From Paludibacteraceae bacterium (GTDB lineage: Bacteria; Bacteroidota; Bacteroidia; Bacteroidales; Paludibacteraceae): a stretch of DNA of 54,997 nt. Positions 37,219 through 46,900 of this stretch are shown one piece after another. Each line of letters opens with the position of its first letter. Within the stretch, counting starts at the first letter, position 1. The notes under the pieces are model-generated. The model was not told where the DNA came from and did not search any database. It worked only from the letters and a program-made list of their open reading frames with translations. The position numbers and the translations under genes are program-made. Location of the stretch: the NCBI GenBank assembly GCA_017517845.1, contig JAFWXW010000029.1, forward strand, positions 1-54,997, written 5' to 3'.

Positions 37219-37238
37219 GGACATAGCACGCTATGTCC
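37219..37238. repeat. GGACATAGC hairpin repeat near oadB
   Basis: Second copy of the element at 32386-32405: stem GGACATAGC/GCTATGTCC around AC, followed by CCTAC. The internal A-T pair replaces T-A of the first copy, so pairing is preserved. Confidence 0.75.
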
Positions 37239-37292
37239 CTACACCTTTATCTCTTAAGAGTTACTTTTAAAGGAGGGTATTCTAGGCTTTAA

Positions 37293-37325
37293 AACTCCTA
37301 ACTCCTAATTCCTAACTCCTAACTT
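37293..37325 (-). repeat. Heptad array after oadB
   Basis: On the minus strand the oadB stop TAA is followed by AAG and then four units: TTAGGAG, TTAGGAA, TTAGGAG, TTAGGAG. Same orientation as the gene. Confidence 0.85.
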
Positions 37326-38570
37326 TTATCCCAAGAAGGAGATTAAAATACCCGCAGCAACCGCAGAACCAATCACACCAGCCACGTTAGACGACATACA
37401 GTAGTTTAACACGTGGTTTTTAGGATCATATTTAAGAGCGATGTCGTTAGCTACACGAGAAGCCATTGGCACAGCACTTAAACCAGTAGCACCAATAAGT
37501 GGATTGATTTTCTTTTTGCTGAATAAGTTCATTAACTTAACCAACAAAATACCACCAAAAATTGAGAAACCGAATGCTAAGAAACCACCAGCAACGATTC
37601 CTAAGGTTTGCCAATTAAGGAAAGCATCTACAGTCATGGTAGCACCTACAGATAGACCTAAGAAAATGGTAGCAGCATTCATGATGCCGTTTGAAGCAGT
37701 TTCAAACAAGCGAGAAGTGTTTGCACCAATTTCTTTGATAAGGTTACCAAACATAAGCATACCTACTAGAGATACAGCATCTGGCACAATGATAGCCACG
37801 ATAGTTGTAACAGCAATAGGGAAAATAATCTTAAGAGCTCTCATGTTTTTGAACTCAGTTTTTGAAGGATAAAGTTTGTCTTGTTCCTTCATGTTGATCA
37901 TAAGTTCTTTTTTGGAGCAAGTAAGTTTTACCACTAGTGGAATAATCACTGGCACCAATGCCATATATGAATAGGCTGCAATGGCAATAGGAGCTAGCAA
38001 GTGTGGAGCAAGTTTAAGGGTGGTAAAGATAGCAGTAGGACCGTCGGCACCACCAATGATTGCTAGTGAACCTGCTTCTTGAAGTGTAAAGAATTGAGAA
38101 GCCACTAGAAGTACTGCAAAAATACCAAATTGAGCACCTGCACCAAAGATAGCAAGTTTAAGGTTACGTAGCATAGGACCAAAGTCTGTCAAAGCACCTA
38201 CACCCATAAAGATGATAGGAGGAAGCAGACCAGATTTGATTAATGCGTAGTAAATAAGGTTCATAATGCCTAAGTCGTGTGCAATCTCTGGAAGAGACAT
38301 TTCGTACACGTTTTTAGCAACCATTACACCATCTTTCATGTAGTGAACTAGGCCTTCACCATCGGCACCAAGCACACCCATACCACCGCCTGGGAAGTTT
38401 GCGATAAGCACACCAAAAGCGATTGGCACTAGAAGTAGTGGTTCAAATTCCTTCTTAATACCTAAGTAAAGAAGGACGAAAGCTAAGGCGTACATAATAA
38501 GGAAGCGAGGATCTTCCACAATGGCGCCTATGGCTGTCATGTCATAAATTTTATTTAATATTTCTCCCAT
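37326..38570 (-). CDS. oadB: Oxaloacetate decarboxylase, sodium pump beta subunit
   Basis: A 414-aa membrane subunit with about 9-11 hydrophobic segments. The motif IIGGADGPTAIFTTLKLAP holds the Asp used for sodium binding in this family, and GVGALTDFGPML is another conserved part. It decarboxylates carboxybiotin on the alpha subunit and pumps sodium outward. It follows oadA by 5 nt in the order G-A-B. Paralogues act on methylmalonyl-CoA or glutaconyl-CoA, but the adjacent OadA makes oxaloacetate the likely substrate. Confidence 0.95.
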   Translation of the reverse strand: MGEILNKIYDMTAIGAIVEDPRFLIMYALAFVLLYLGIKKEFEPLLLVPIAFGVLIANFPGGGMGVLGADGEGLVHYMKDGVMVAKNVYEMSLPEIAHDLGIMNLIYYALIKSGLLPPIIFMGVGALTDFGPMLRNLKLAIFGAGAQFGIFAVLLVASQFFTLQEAGSLAIIGGADGPTAIFTTLKLAPHLLAPIAIAAYSYMALVPVIIPLVVKLTCSKKELMINMKEQDKLYPSKTEFKNMRALKIIFPIAVTTIVAIIVPDAVSLVGMLMFGNLIKEIGANTSRLFETASNGIMNAATIFLGLSVGATMTVDAFLNWQTLGIVAGGFLAFGFSIFGGILLVKLMNLFSKKKINPLIGATGLSAVPMASRVANDIALKYDPKNHVLNYCMSSNVAGVIGSAVAAGILISFLG

Positions 38571-38575
38571 AGTTC

Positions 38576-40420
38576 TTATCCTTTGATTTTCATCAATACG
38601 TCATCTTCTGATACTGCAGCACCTGCATTAAAGCAGATTTCTGTAATAACACCGTCGCATTCAGCAGCAATTGCGTTGAAGGTTTTCATAGCCTCGATGT
38701 AGCAAACAGTTTGACCTGCTTTCACTACGTCGCCTACTTTCACTGCAGGTTCGCCTTGTGCTTTTACAAGGTAGAATTTACCTTCAAGTGGAGCAGCAAG
38801 TTCTTTACCTTCGCCTGTTCCAGCAGCAACGGCAGCAGGAGCAGCAGAAGCGGCAGGCATTGCACCAGCTTCACCAACAGTTACTTTGTAAGAGACACCG
38901 TTTACTTGTACTTCTACCGTTTGAGGAAGAGAAGCACCACCAGCAGCAGCTTTAGCTTCTTTCTTCTTAGCTAAATCTGCTTCGAAGTCTGCTTTAGCTT
39001 GACCAGATTTGTATAGACGATATTGTTGTGGGTGCATAGCAAGTTCGAATAGTTCTTCATCATCTTCGCCAAGTTCCCAACCATTTTCTTCCATTTCTTT
39101 ACGGAAGCCGTCTAATGCATCTGGATAAGAATCTTGTGGATTACCAGTGAAGAATTCACGACCTTGTTGTTTTGCTTTTTCGATAAGTTCTGGAGCGATA
39201 GGACCAGGAAGACGACCAGATTTGCCAAGAAGCATATCCCAAATATCGTCTGCAATCATGCTCCAACGTTCACGACCTTTTTCCATTTGGATAACGTTCA
39301 TTTGAGCCATGTTTTTAACATATTGGCTAAATGGAGTTACAAGTGGTGGATAACCCATCTTAGGCCATACGTATGCTACCTCGTTGAACAACTTGATAAG
39401 CATTTGGTCTTGGGTCATTTCTGGTTTGCCGTTTTTAGCAAAATATTTGTTTAGGCTATCTAGAGCATCGTTTAGGTCGTTCATTAAACTACCCATCATA
39501 CCGCCAGGAAGACCAGGACCGATAAGAAGAGAGTTCATTTGACGATTACGAGCAGGGATGTAATAACCTAAGAAGTCGTCCATCATAGCTTGTACTTGAG
39601 TACGTACTTCCATGTAAGCTTCCATATTGATTTCTGGCACGTCGAAGCCAGCATCTTTTAGCATAGCTTGAACAGCTAACACGTCTGCGTGACCTGTACC
39701 CCAAGAAAGTGGTTCCATACCAACATCTACATAGTCGCAACCTGCTTTACAAACCTCAAGGATAGAAGCCATGCTGAAACCAGGACCAGCGTGTGAGTGA
39801 TATTGAATAGGAAGTTCTGGATATTTAGCTTTGATGTTTTTAACGATTTCGCCAAGTGATGCTGGACGACCGATACCAGCCATGTCTTTCAAACAGATTT
39901 CATCAGCACCAGCTTCGATAAGTTCAAACGCCATTTTGGTATAATATTCTACTGTGTGAAGTGGAGAGAATGTTATACACAAACAACATTGAGAAATCAT
40001 TCCACCATCATGAGCATATTTAATAGAAGGAATGATATTACGTGTATCGTTAAGACCACAGAATGTACGTGCAATGTCTGTACCTTGTTTTTTCTTAACT
40101 TTGTAGAATAATTGACGAACGTCTGCTGGAACAGGGTTCATACGTAAACCGTTAAGAGCACGGTCTAGCATGTGAGTTTGGATACCAGCTTCGTGGAAAG
40201 GTTTTGTCCACTCACGAACAGCTTTATTTGGGTTTTCACCGTAAAGTAGGTTTACTTGTTCAAAACCACCACCGTTGGTTTCAACACGAGCAAAACAGCC
40301 CATTTTAACGATAGCAGGAGCTACTTTTACCAATTGGTCAACACGTGGTACATATTTACCAGCCGATTGCCACATATCTCTAAATAGTAGAGAAAACTTA
40401 ACTTGTCTTTTCTTTGCCAT
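38576..40420 (-). CDS. oadA: Oxaloacetate decarboxylase alpha subunit with biotin domain
   Basis: A 614-aa carboxyltransferase. Residues ~1-300 form the TIM-barrel catalytic domain (FRDMWQSAG, CLKDMAGIG, QYHSHAGPG supply metal and catalytic residues). Residues ~300-470 are the PYC/OADA domain. After an Ala/Pro linker (~510-545) comes the biotinyl domain with Lys579 in EAMKTFN. The residue after the Lys is Thr instead of the usual Met, a tolerated variant in some biotin proteins. It transfers CO2 from oxaloacetate to biotin. BirA, needed to load biotin, is frameshifted in this window. Confidence 0.95.
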   Translation of the reverse strand: MAKKRQVKFSLLFRDMWQSAGKYVPRVDQLVKVAPAIVKMGCFARVETNGGGFEQVNLLYGENPNKAVREWTKPFHEAGIQTHMLDRALNGLRMNPVPADVRQLFYKVKKKQGTDIARTFCGLNDTRNIIPSIKYAHDGGMISQCCLCITFSPLHTVEYYTKMAFELIEAGADEICLKDMAGIGRPASLGEIVKNIKAKYPELPIQYHSHAGPGFSMASILEVCKAGCDYVDVGMEPLSWGTGHADVLAVQAMLKDAGFDVPEINMEAYMEVRTQVQAMMDDFLGYYIPARNRQMNSLLIGPGLPGGMMGSLMNDLNDALDSLNKYFAKNGKPEMTQDQMLIKLFNEVAYVWPKMGYPPLVTPFSQYVKNMAQMNVIQMEKGRERWSMIADDIWDMLLGKSGRLPGPIAPELIEKAKQQGREFFTGNPQDSYPDALDGFRKEMEENGWELGEDDEELFELAMHPQQYRLYKSGQAKADFEADLAKKKEAKAAAGGASLPQTVEVQVNGVSYKVTVGEAGAMPAASAAPAAVAAGTGEGKELAAPLEGKFYLVKAQGEPAVKVGDVVKAGQTVCYIEAMKTFNAIAAECDGVITEICFNAGAAVSEDDVLMKIKG

Positions 40421-40431
40421 AGTTTAAAGTT

Positions 40432-40734
40432 TTATATTTTTTCAATTTTTTGTGCTTGTTTTTTACCACCACTTATTGCCATAATAGCTTTGTTGATGGC
40501 TTCTTGAATATTTTGGTCAACAGCTTGCACTGCTGCAGCCGCTTTTGCCACTGGTTTAACTTCTTCTGGGAAGAATTTATTCACTGTTTTTATTAAAAGC
40601 GTACCTAACGCAATAATAATTAAAAGTACAGTAAACACTGTAAGCATACCAATGGTCATTAGAAGTAGAGCCTCGGTAAATTTGTCCCAATTGGACAACT
40701 CTGCTACTGTTGCTTGTAATAAAATTAGGTTCAT
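40432..40734 (-). CDS. oadG: Oxaloacetate decarboxylase gamma subunit
   Basis: A 100-aa protein with one membrane helix (about 22-48, LLMTIGMLTVFTVLLIIIAL) and a charged Ala/Lys-rich tail, typical of OadG, which holds the alpha and beta subunits together. First gene of oadG-oadA-oadB; oadA follows after 11 nt. A promoter lies ~130 nt upstream. Confidence 0.85.
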   Translation of the reverse strand: MNLILLQATVAELSNWDKFTEALLLMTIGMLTVFTVLLIIIALGTLLIKTVNKFFPEEVKPVAKAAAAVQAVDQNIQEAINKAIMAISGGKKQAQKIEKI

Positions 40735-40828
40735 TTTTTATATTGTTTAATGTTTAGTTATAATGTTGAATTTTTAATGTTAAATGGAAAAGAATATTTT
40801 GTAAAATATTCGGTATTCTTGCATAAAT

Positions 40829-40900
40829 ATGCAATATTTCTGTATAAAAATGCAAATTTTAGGCAAAGATACGAATTTTTAACGAAAAAAATGCAATTTT
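40829..40900. promoter_or_regulatory. Three phased ATGCAA boxes around the oad promoter
   Basis: ATGCAAWWTTT-like boxes start at 40829, 40850 and 40891, spaced 21 and 41 nt apart, close to two and four helical turns. They flank the -7 element at 40864-40871. An AT-rich palindrome GAATATTTT-GT-AAAATATTC lies further downstream in the leader (40792-40811). Operator function is inferred. Confidence 0.4.
40864..40871 (-). promoter_or_regulatory. -7 element of the oad operon promoter
   Basis: Minus strand TATCTTTG, full match to TAnnTTTG. The -33 box is weak (ATTG at 40894-40897, 22-nt spacer). Expected start near 40857, giving a ~120-nt leader ahead of oadG. Confidence 0.6.
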
Positions 40901-40907
40901 TTTCGTT
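40881..40907 (-). terminator. AT-rich hairpin downstream of sprA
   Basis: 11-bp stem AACGAAAAAAA / TTTTTTTCGTT (40881-40891 with 40897-40907) around TGCAA. It could end the ruvA-sprA transcript, but the stem is weak and U-rich on both sides. Confidence 0.45.
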
Positions 40908-40913
40908 AAAAAG

Positions 40914-40961
40914 TGAGGAGTGAGGAGTGAGGAGTTAATTCCTCATTCCTAATTCCTAATT
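40914..40961. repeat. Head-to-head heptad array after sprA
   Basis: Three AGTGAGG-type units on the plus strand meet three inverted units (TTCCTCA, TTCCTAA, TTCCTAA) at a TTAA centre, so the array forms a long imperfect palindrome. It begins 8 nt after the sprA stop codon. Confidence 0.75.
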
Positions 40962-40969
40962 ATTATGTA

Positions 40970-43900
40970 TTATCGAGTAAGAAGGACTTTGACACTTACT
41001 CCCACCTCAGAATTTAGTGTAGGATATGAGGTAGAAACTACAGGAGTACGCATTTGTAAGTCATAGAATAGACTGAAGTTTATGCGTTCACTGAATACAT
41101 AGTTTGCAGCAAACTTGAAGGTGGTTACTAAATCACCTGCTGTGGCTTGAGATTCGTTAAGTTCTATCTTACGAACTAGAGTTTTGGCATCCTTTAATGA
41201 GAAATCGGCGCGAAGTGTTAGGTCGTTCTTCACTTGTTTAGAAGACTTCGCTGTCTTCATATTGAACTTTAAGTCACTAAACTTATAACCTATACCCACT
41301 ACATACTCATTATTGGAAGATTCTACTATTTGGTTACTTGCTAGATTAAGTCCCATGTTTCTACCACGACGCCATTCTGCCTTGAATGTTAGACTGTTTT
41401 TCAAGTTCATATCCAAGCCTACTAGTGGACTAAACTGCTCATTAAGAGTGAGATTACCCAAAGAGTAGCGACTAGAAGGAAGGAAACCATCAGACAGAAC
41501 ATCTTCTACATAACCGAAGTCATCACCTTCTACAGAGGTAAATGTCTGGTCTGAGGTGAAAGAACCTATTTGGTATTTACAGGTATAACCATGAGTAATG
41601 TTTATGCTTCTAAAATGCTCTTTTACCCATGGGATTCTATTAAGAGCAGTGATAGTGACTTGCCAGTTTGGTAGGAATGACCAGAATTTAGGAACTGATT
41701 TTGTATCCACTTTATTCACATCTCTACCTGCGTATGCAGCAAGGAATGCAGGAACAAGCACATCATCAGAATTTAGGGCATAACCAGTGTTTGGACCATA
41801 TTGGTTTTCCAATCTTTTCTTAATGGTATTTCTGTAGTTTAAGAAATTATTAAATAGTTCATCGGTAAATACCCCTCCTCTTACACTAGTAAATGCTGTA
41901 CCTATTGCCACATAACTCATAGATAGGCTACCATCTAGATTTGTTAAGTTGCTACCGCCAGAGAATTGAACACTTCTATTGTTTACATATTGGCGGTCTG
42001 CTTGAACATTAATCTTAATACCAGGGAATGGTTCTACTAGGGCTGTTGCTTTAAATGTTTCTGTATGAACAAACTGAGCAGGATTATAAACAGCATCAGA
42101 AGTTAATAACCAACCACTAGAAAGAGCTTTGTCTAATATGTCATCTTCTTGAATACCCATTACGAATGCAAATGTAGGAGCTGTTTTACCATTAAATTCG
42201 CTCATACCTAAGCCCTGTACAGAAGGTAGATAACCAGGAAGTGTGGTTCCATCTGTTTGAGCATAGTTGAATGATACATTTCTCACTAGCATTGCAATGC
42301 GGGCTAGCACATCTACAAAAGTCATAGAAGCTGGTTGTGGTCCACCAGAAATAACGGTCAATTCTACTTCTGCACCTTTTGTGGCAATAACCTTAATACT
42401 ATTAGCATCTACCACCTTATGTTTAAGTTTATATGACTGACCATTGCTTGAAGCCTTGATTCTTACCTTTTTGTCATTTAAACGGTGACGAACCACCACT
42501 GTATCTCCAGCTTGAAGTTTAAGTGTTTGTGTAAACTCTTTCTTCTTTTTTGGTTTAGGAGCATTGGTTGAACCATATTTCTTATTTACATCTTTTAAAT
42601 AAGAAGACTTATTGTATAAAGATTCAAAATTGAATTTACCATCTGCTTGTATAGTTCCTTTACTTATAGCTGTATTGGCTATCACATCTGTTCCAGACAA
42701 CCATTGGTAATTACCATCATATTTAATATTACCTTGAATCCAGTTTAGAGCAAGTATTTTGTTGAATGGAATATTCCATGAAGCTGTGAAACGTTGGTTA
42801 TAATCTTGTGGAGAACCTAAGTGAGAAAGGCTGTTCCATACAGAATCTTTCCACATCTCATATTCATCTGGATATAATTCACTATTCACCCCACCCTCGT
42901 TTTCTGTAATAAGAGAATTGTTACTTGTAGTAAGAGTAAGTTTTAGGTTTTTGGTAAGGTCCCAAGCAAAGTCAAACTCATTGCTCCACATAAAGTCTTT
43001 TGCAAATGTAGGGTCAATGTCTTGTTCTGGGTTTTCAAAATTTCTTACCACCTGTTCATAATAATTACGAGTAAAGTTGGTCTTGAATGAAATTAATTTT
43101 GGAGCATAATAGAATCCAAAATCAGTTAACCAACGCATGTGTTTGTTATTCTGAATAGATTTTATTTTGGCAAATGGTTCGACTGGTTCTGGAGACCAAG
43201 AGAATTCATACTGACCATAGGCATTACTATATTGTTCCACCTCACGAGTGGTATTTGGGTCTCGAGACTCTGTTTGAGAATATGAACCACCTATGGTAAA
43301 GTTGGCTGGGTCCCATGGGCGTGGACCTTCTTTGCTTGTTATACCCACACGAATTCCTGGCACAGAAAGGCTCTGTGTCATAGTCATATCTTGAGCTACA
43401 TTGAGGATAGAATCGCGTTGCTGTTTATTTGCAGTAGTTTCTAACGCATCTTTTAACAGAATATCCTTATCTAGTGGATTATATTTAGGATTAATAATCT
43501 CATGAGACAGAGAATAACGAACAGGAATTACTGTATTAGCCTTTTCTGGCAATAATTTTCCTAAATCAATACCAGCATTAACATTGTATTGATAATAGTC
43601 ATCTTGGCGACGTTCTTGAACTTTTTGTTCAATGCCACCATAACCAATGGTTTCTATACGACCTGCAGCATTAAGTGTGATAAAGTCTGATAGTGCAATA
43701 TCTAGACTTGCACGTGCAGCCACGCCGCCTTGTTCGTCAAAATCTGTCAGAAGTAGTTCATTTACCCAAACCTCAGCACTCTTAACTTCTCTAGAAGCAT
43801 TTCTAATACCTATCATAAACACTTCTACCTCTCCCAAACTAGGATTACCAATAATGGTAACTCTGTTATTTGGATTTGCAGGGTCTAGTGTAGAGTATTC

Positions 43901-46900
43901 TGTTAGGTTACTTACAGAAGAATGATTGCGATTTTTTTCCTCATTACGTGCTTTCTTTAAATTTGTAAGAAGTTCTAGAGGAAGTTCTATTTTGTTATCT
44001 TCTGGCCAAACAGCCCTACGGTCTGTGGTGGTATTATTAGAATAAATACCTTCTGGAGTTAGAGTCAAAGGAACTTCATATTCATAATAGTTGTTTTGAT
44101 AATCTGAACCTATACGTATGAATAGTTTCAAATCTCTATCACGTAAGTTGGTATCATCATCTGGAAGAGCTTCTGCATGGACAAACATTTCTAGTTTACC
44201 ATATTGACGCATATCATAACCACCAAATTTCTTATATACTGCACGAGAATCTTTTGGGTGTAGGTTGTGAACACGAAGCACCATAGACTGCTCGTTTTCT
44301 TGACGGACTTGTTGTTGTGAAGGGTCTATTTCACGAGAAACACCAGGAGGCAATACATAGTTTACAGGTTGTTTATCTGCATTTTCTTCTATATTGACAG
44401 AAGAAGTTTCAATAATTGTAGCCTCATTGTGATAGCCTTTTTCTATTTCTTTCTGATAGGTTCTCCATTCTCCTTTTACTAGTTCCATACTAGCAAAACG
44501 TAAATTTACATCATGAGAGAAACCTGTTAGATACATACGCATAAAACGTATAGACTTGAAACTACGAATGCTACCATAAGAGGTATAATTATCTGCATCA
44601 CGAAGTGGAATTTTGAACTGATACCATTTTACAGTTCCTGTCTCGCCATTTTTTAGGGTTACAGAAGAGGTTACCATATCTGTGATATAGTTTTGACCTA
44701 CATTCATATCCTCTGGACGAAGCGACACCTTATACTCAAAGTATTTTTCACTATCACTCAGAGTATTATCTATATTTATATCTTCATAATCTGGTTTATT
44801 TGAAGATGCTGTTGTATAAGATTCTGATTCAGAAGTGGTTTGTGAGTTTCCCTCTGTACCATTATAATAACGATAACGTTCCAACACGCCCACCTCTGCA
44901 TTATCATAATCTGTGCCACGATAATGGTGGAAATTATCACCCGCAGGGTCGTTGAGTGGTGAGAACTTATCTGCCAACATTCTGTTTAAAGCATCTGGAG
45001 TAAGTTTTGCTTTTAATTTTTCTAAGAATGTTTTATATGTTTCATTGTTGAACTCTTCTTCTGTAGAAAGACCATTGAGACCTGTATCTTGAGCTTTGCG
45101 GGCGTCTTCTGTGGCATCAAAAGCATAAACTACAGACTGTTTTGTAGGTACTTTACCCCAAACGGTATTGACTACAGAGTTTTCTTCTATACCTACAGGT
45201 AGTCCATTTTCATAGAATTTACGACCATCTTTTAATATATCCTCAGAAATATCACCGAAGTTAAAATAAAGGTCACCACCAGTCATTGTACCATCGTTAT
45301 AAACGAATGGGTCCATTACCCAAAACTCTAGGTATTCTATATTATTAGTCTCAAAGTCTGTTGTTTCAAGTTTACGCATCACACCACCCCACTTGGTTGC
45401 AGGATTGGTTAGTTTACCATCTGAATCAAAGTTTTCTGCGTATATATTATAAGGTCCACGTTCTGTTGGGTGGAAAGCCAAGTCTAATGTTTGGATATAA
45501 CTAGACTGACCATATACCAACTCACGATTTGGGAAAATTTCATTTTCTGAAATCTGACGAACAAAGTGATTAGAAAGTTGTTCTTTGTCTTTTCTAATAT
45601 GGCTAGGTGTGCTAGATGTGGTTTGGTTAAACATATTATCTATGTAGTACCAAGAAAGTAAAGCACGGTTCTTTCCATATTCTATATTATTAACTAGTCC
45701 AGACTCTGCAAATCTAGAAGGTGTACTAGCTAGACGCCAATTGGAAGCATATCTAACATCGTATCCTACTGTAGTGGATTCAAAGTCATCTACATAAACT
45801 TTTCCTTTTGCACCTCTAGCAGTTCCTGGAATCATGTGAGCAAATTCTGCATCAAACGCCACTGTAGAAGCCTGCTTTAGGTTAAGTATCGGAAGTTTAT
45901 TTAACCAATCTGTGACAGACTGGAATTGGTCTCTATATGACATATTCAATCCCCAAACAGTATTTGCCACAGGGTCATCACCATAACCAACTTTTTCGGT
46001 AAGAGGTTTTTCTGAAAGATACATCACTGTACCACCTACATTGAAGTTGTCTGTAAAGGCATAATCTAAGTGCGTACCAATGAGTGATTTACGTTTCATA
46101 TTGAACATAGACTGACTCTCCATAGTTACACTAATTGGAGTGCCTAGGTCTATTAGGTCTTGGTTCATAATTGTAACCACACCCATCATGTAATCGACCG
46201 TATAATCCACATTTTCTGTAAGTTGAACACCACCTGCGGTAACTTTTACAGAACCTTTTGGAACATTCATGGCATTAAGCCTAATCTCACTGCCAGACGA
46301 TGCACGATATTCACCCTGTAGATAGAATTTATTCTTTTCGGCAAACTCTTGTGCTGTGGTCAATGTGGAATCATAAAGTTCTTGGTAAACATATTTTTCC
46401 ACCAAAATAGGATCATTTTCCAACTTTTTGGCTAAATATGAACCGAATGGTTCCACAACAGGGAATATAACTTTGCCATTTTGAGAGATAATAGTATAAC
46501 CTTCTATAAAGTCAAACATACCATCACCATTTGGTTTTTCATTTTGCTGTGAATCCAAATGGTCTAGGTTCATTACCCATAATAAAGGTTTCTTTGCTAT
46601 AGGTCCTTCGGTGATATATCTTAGATCTATACCTGTTGAATCGTTTTTGTATAAAATGTTGAGAGTAAATTTATTGCTCTGCACTTGATAAGCCCCTAGG
46701 GAATAGATATTTTTCATCATAAGGTCCCAAGTAGGAAGAAGTGGAGACTTATCTGTAGATTTCAATAATTTAAGAGCCAATGGTTTGGTGGTTTCTGTAG
46801 ATGCTGTACTAAGCTCACCCACTGTATATACCTTACCTTTGTAGGTATATTGGTATGCCACAGCCAACATTTCATCATTGTTAAGGGCAGATTTTAATGA

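Noticed and set aside
38711-39454. Long open frames on the plus strand opposite oadA
   Set aside because: They mirror the GC-rich, biased coding of oadA, contain low-complexity Gln/Ser runs, and have no start context of their own.
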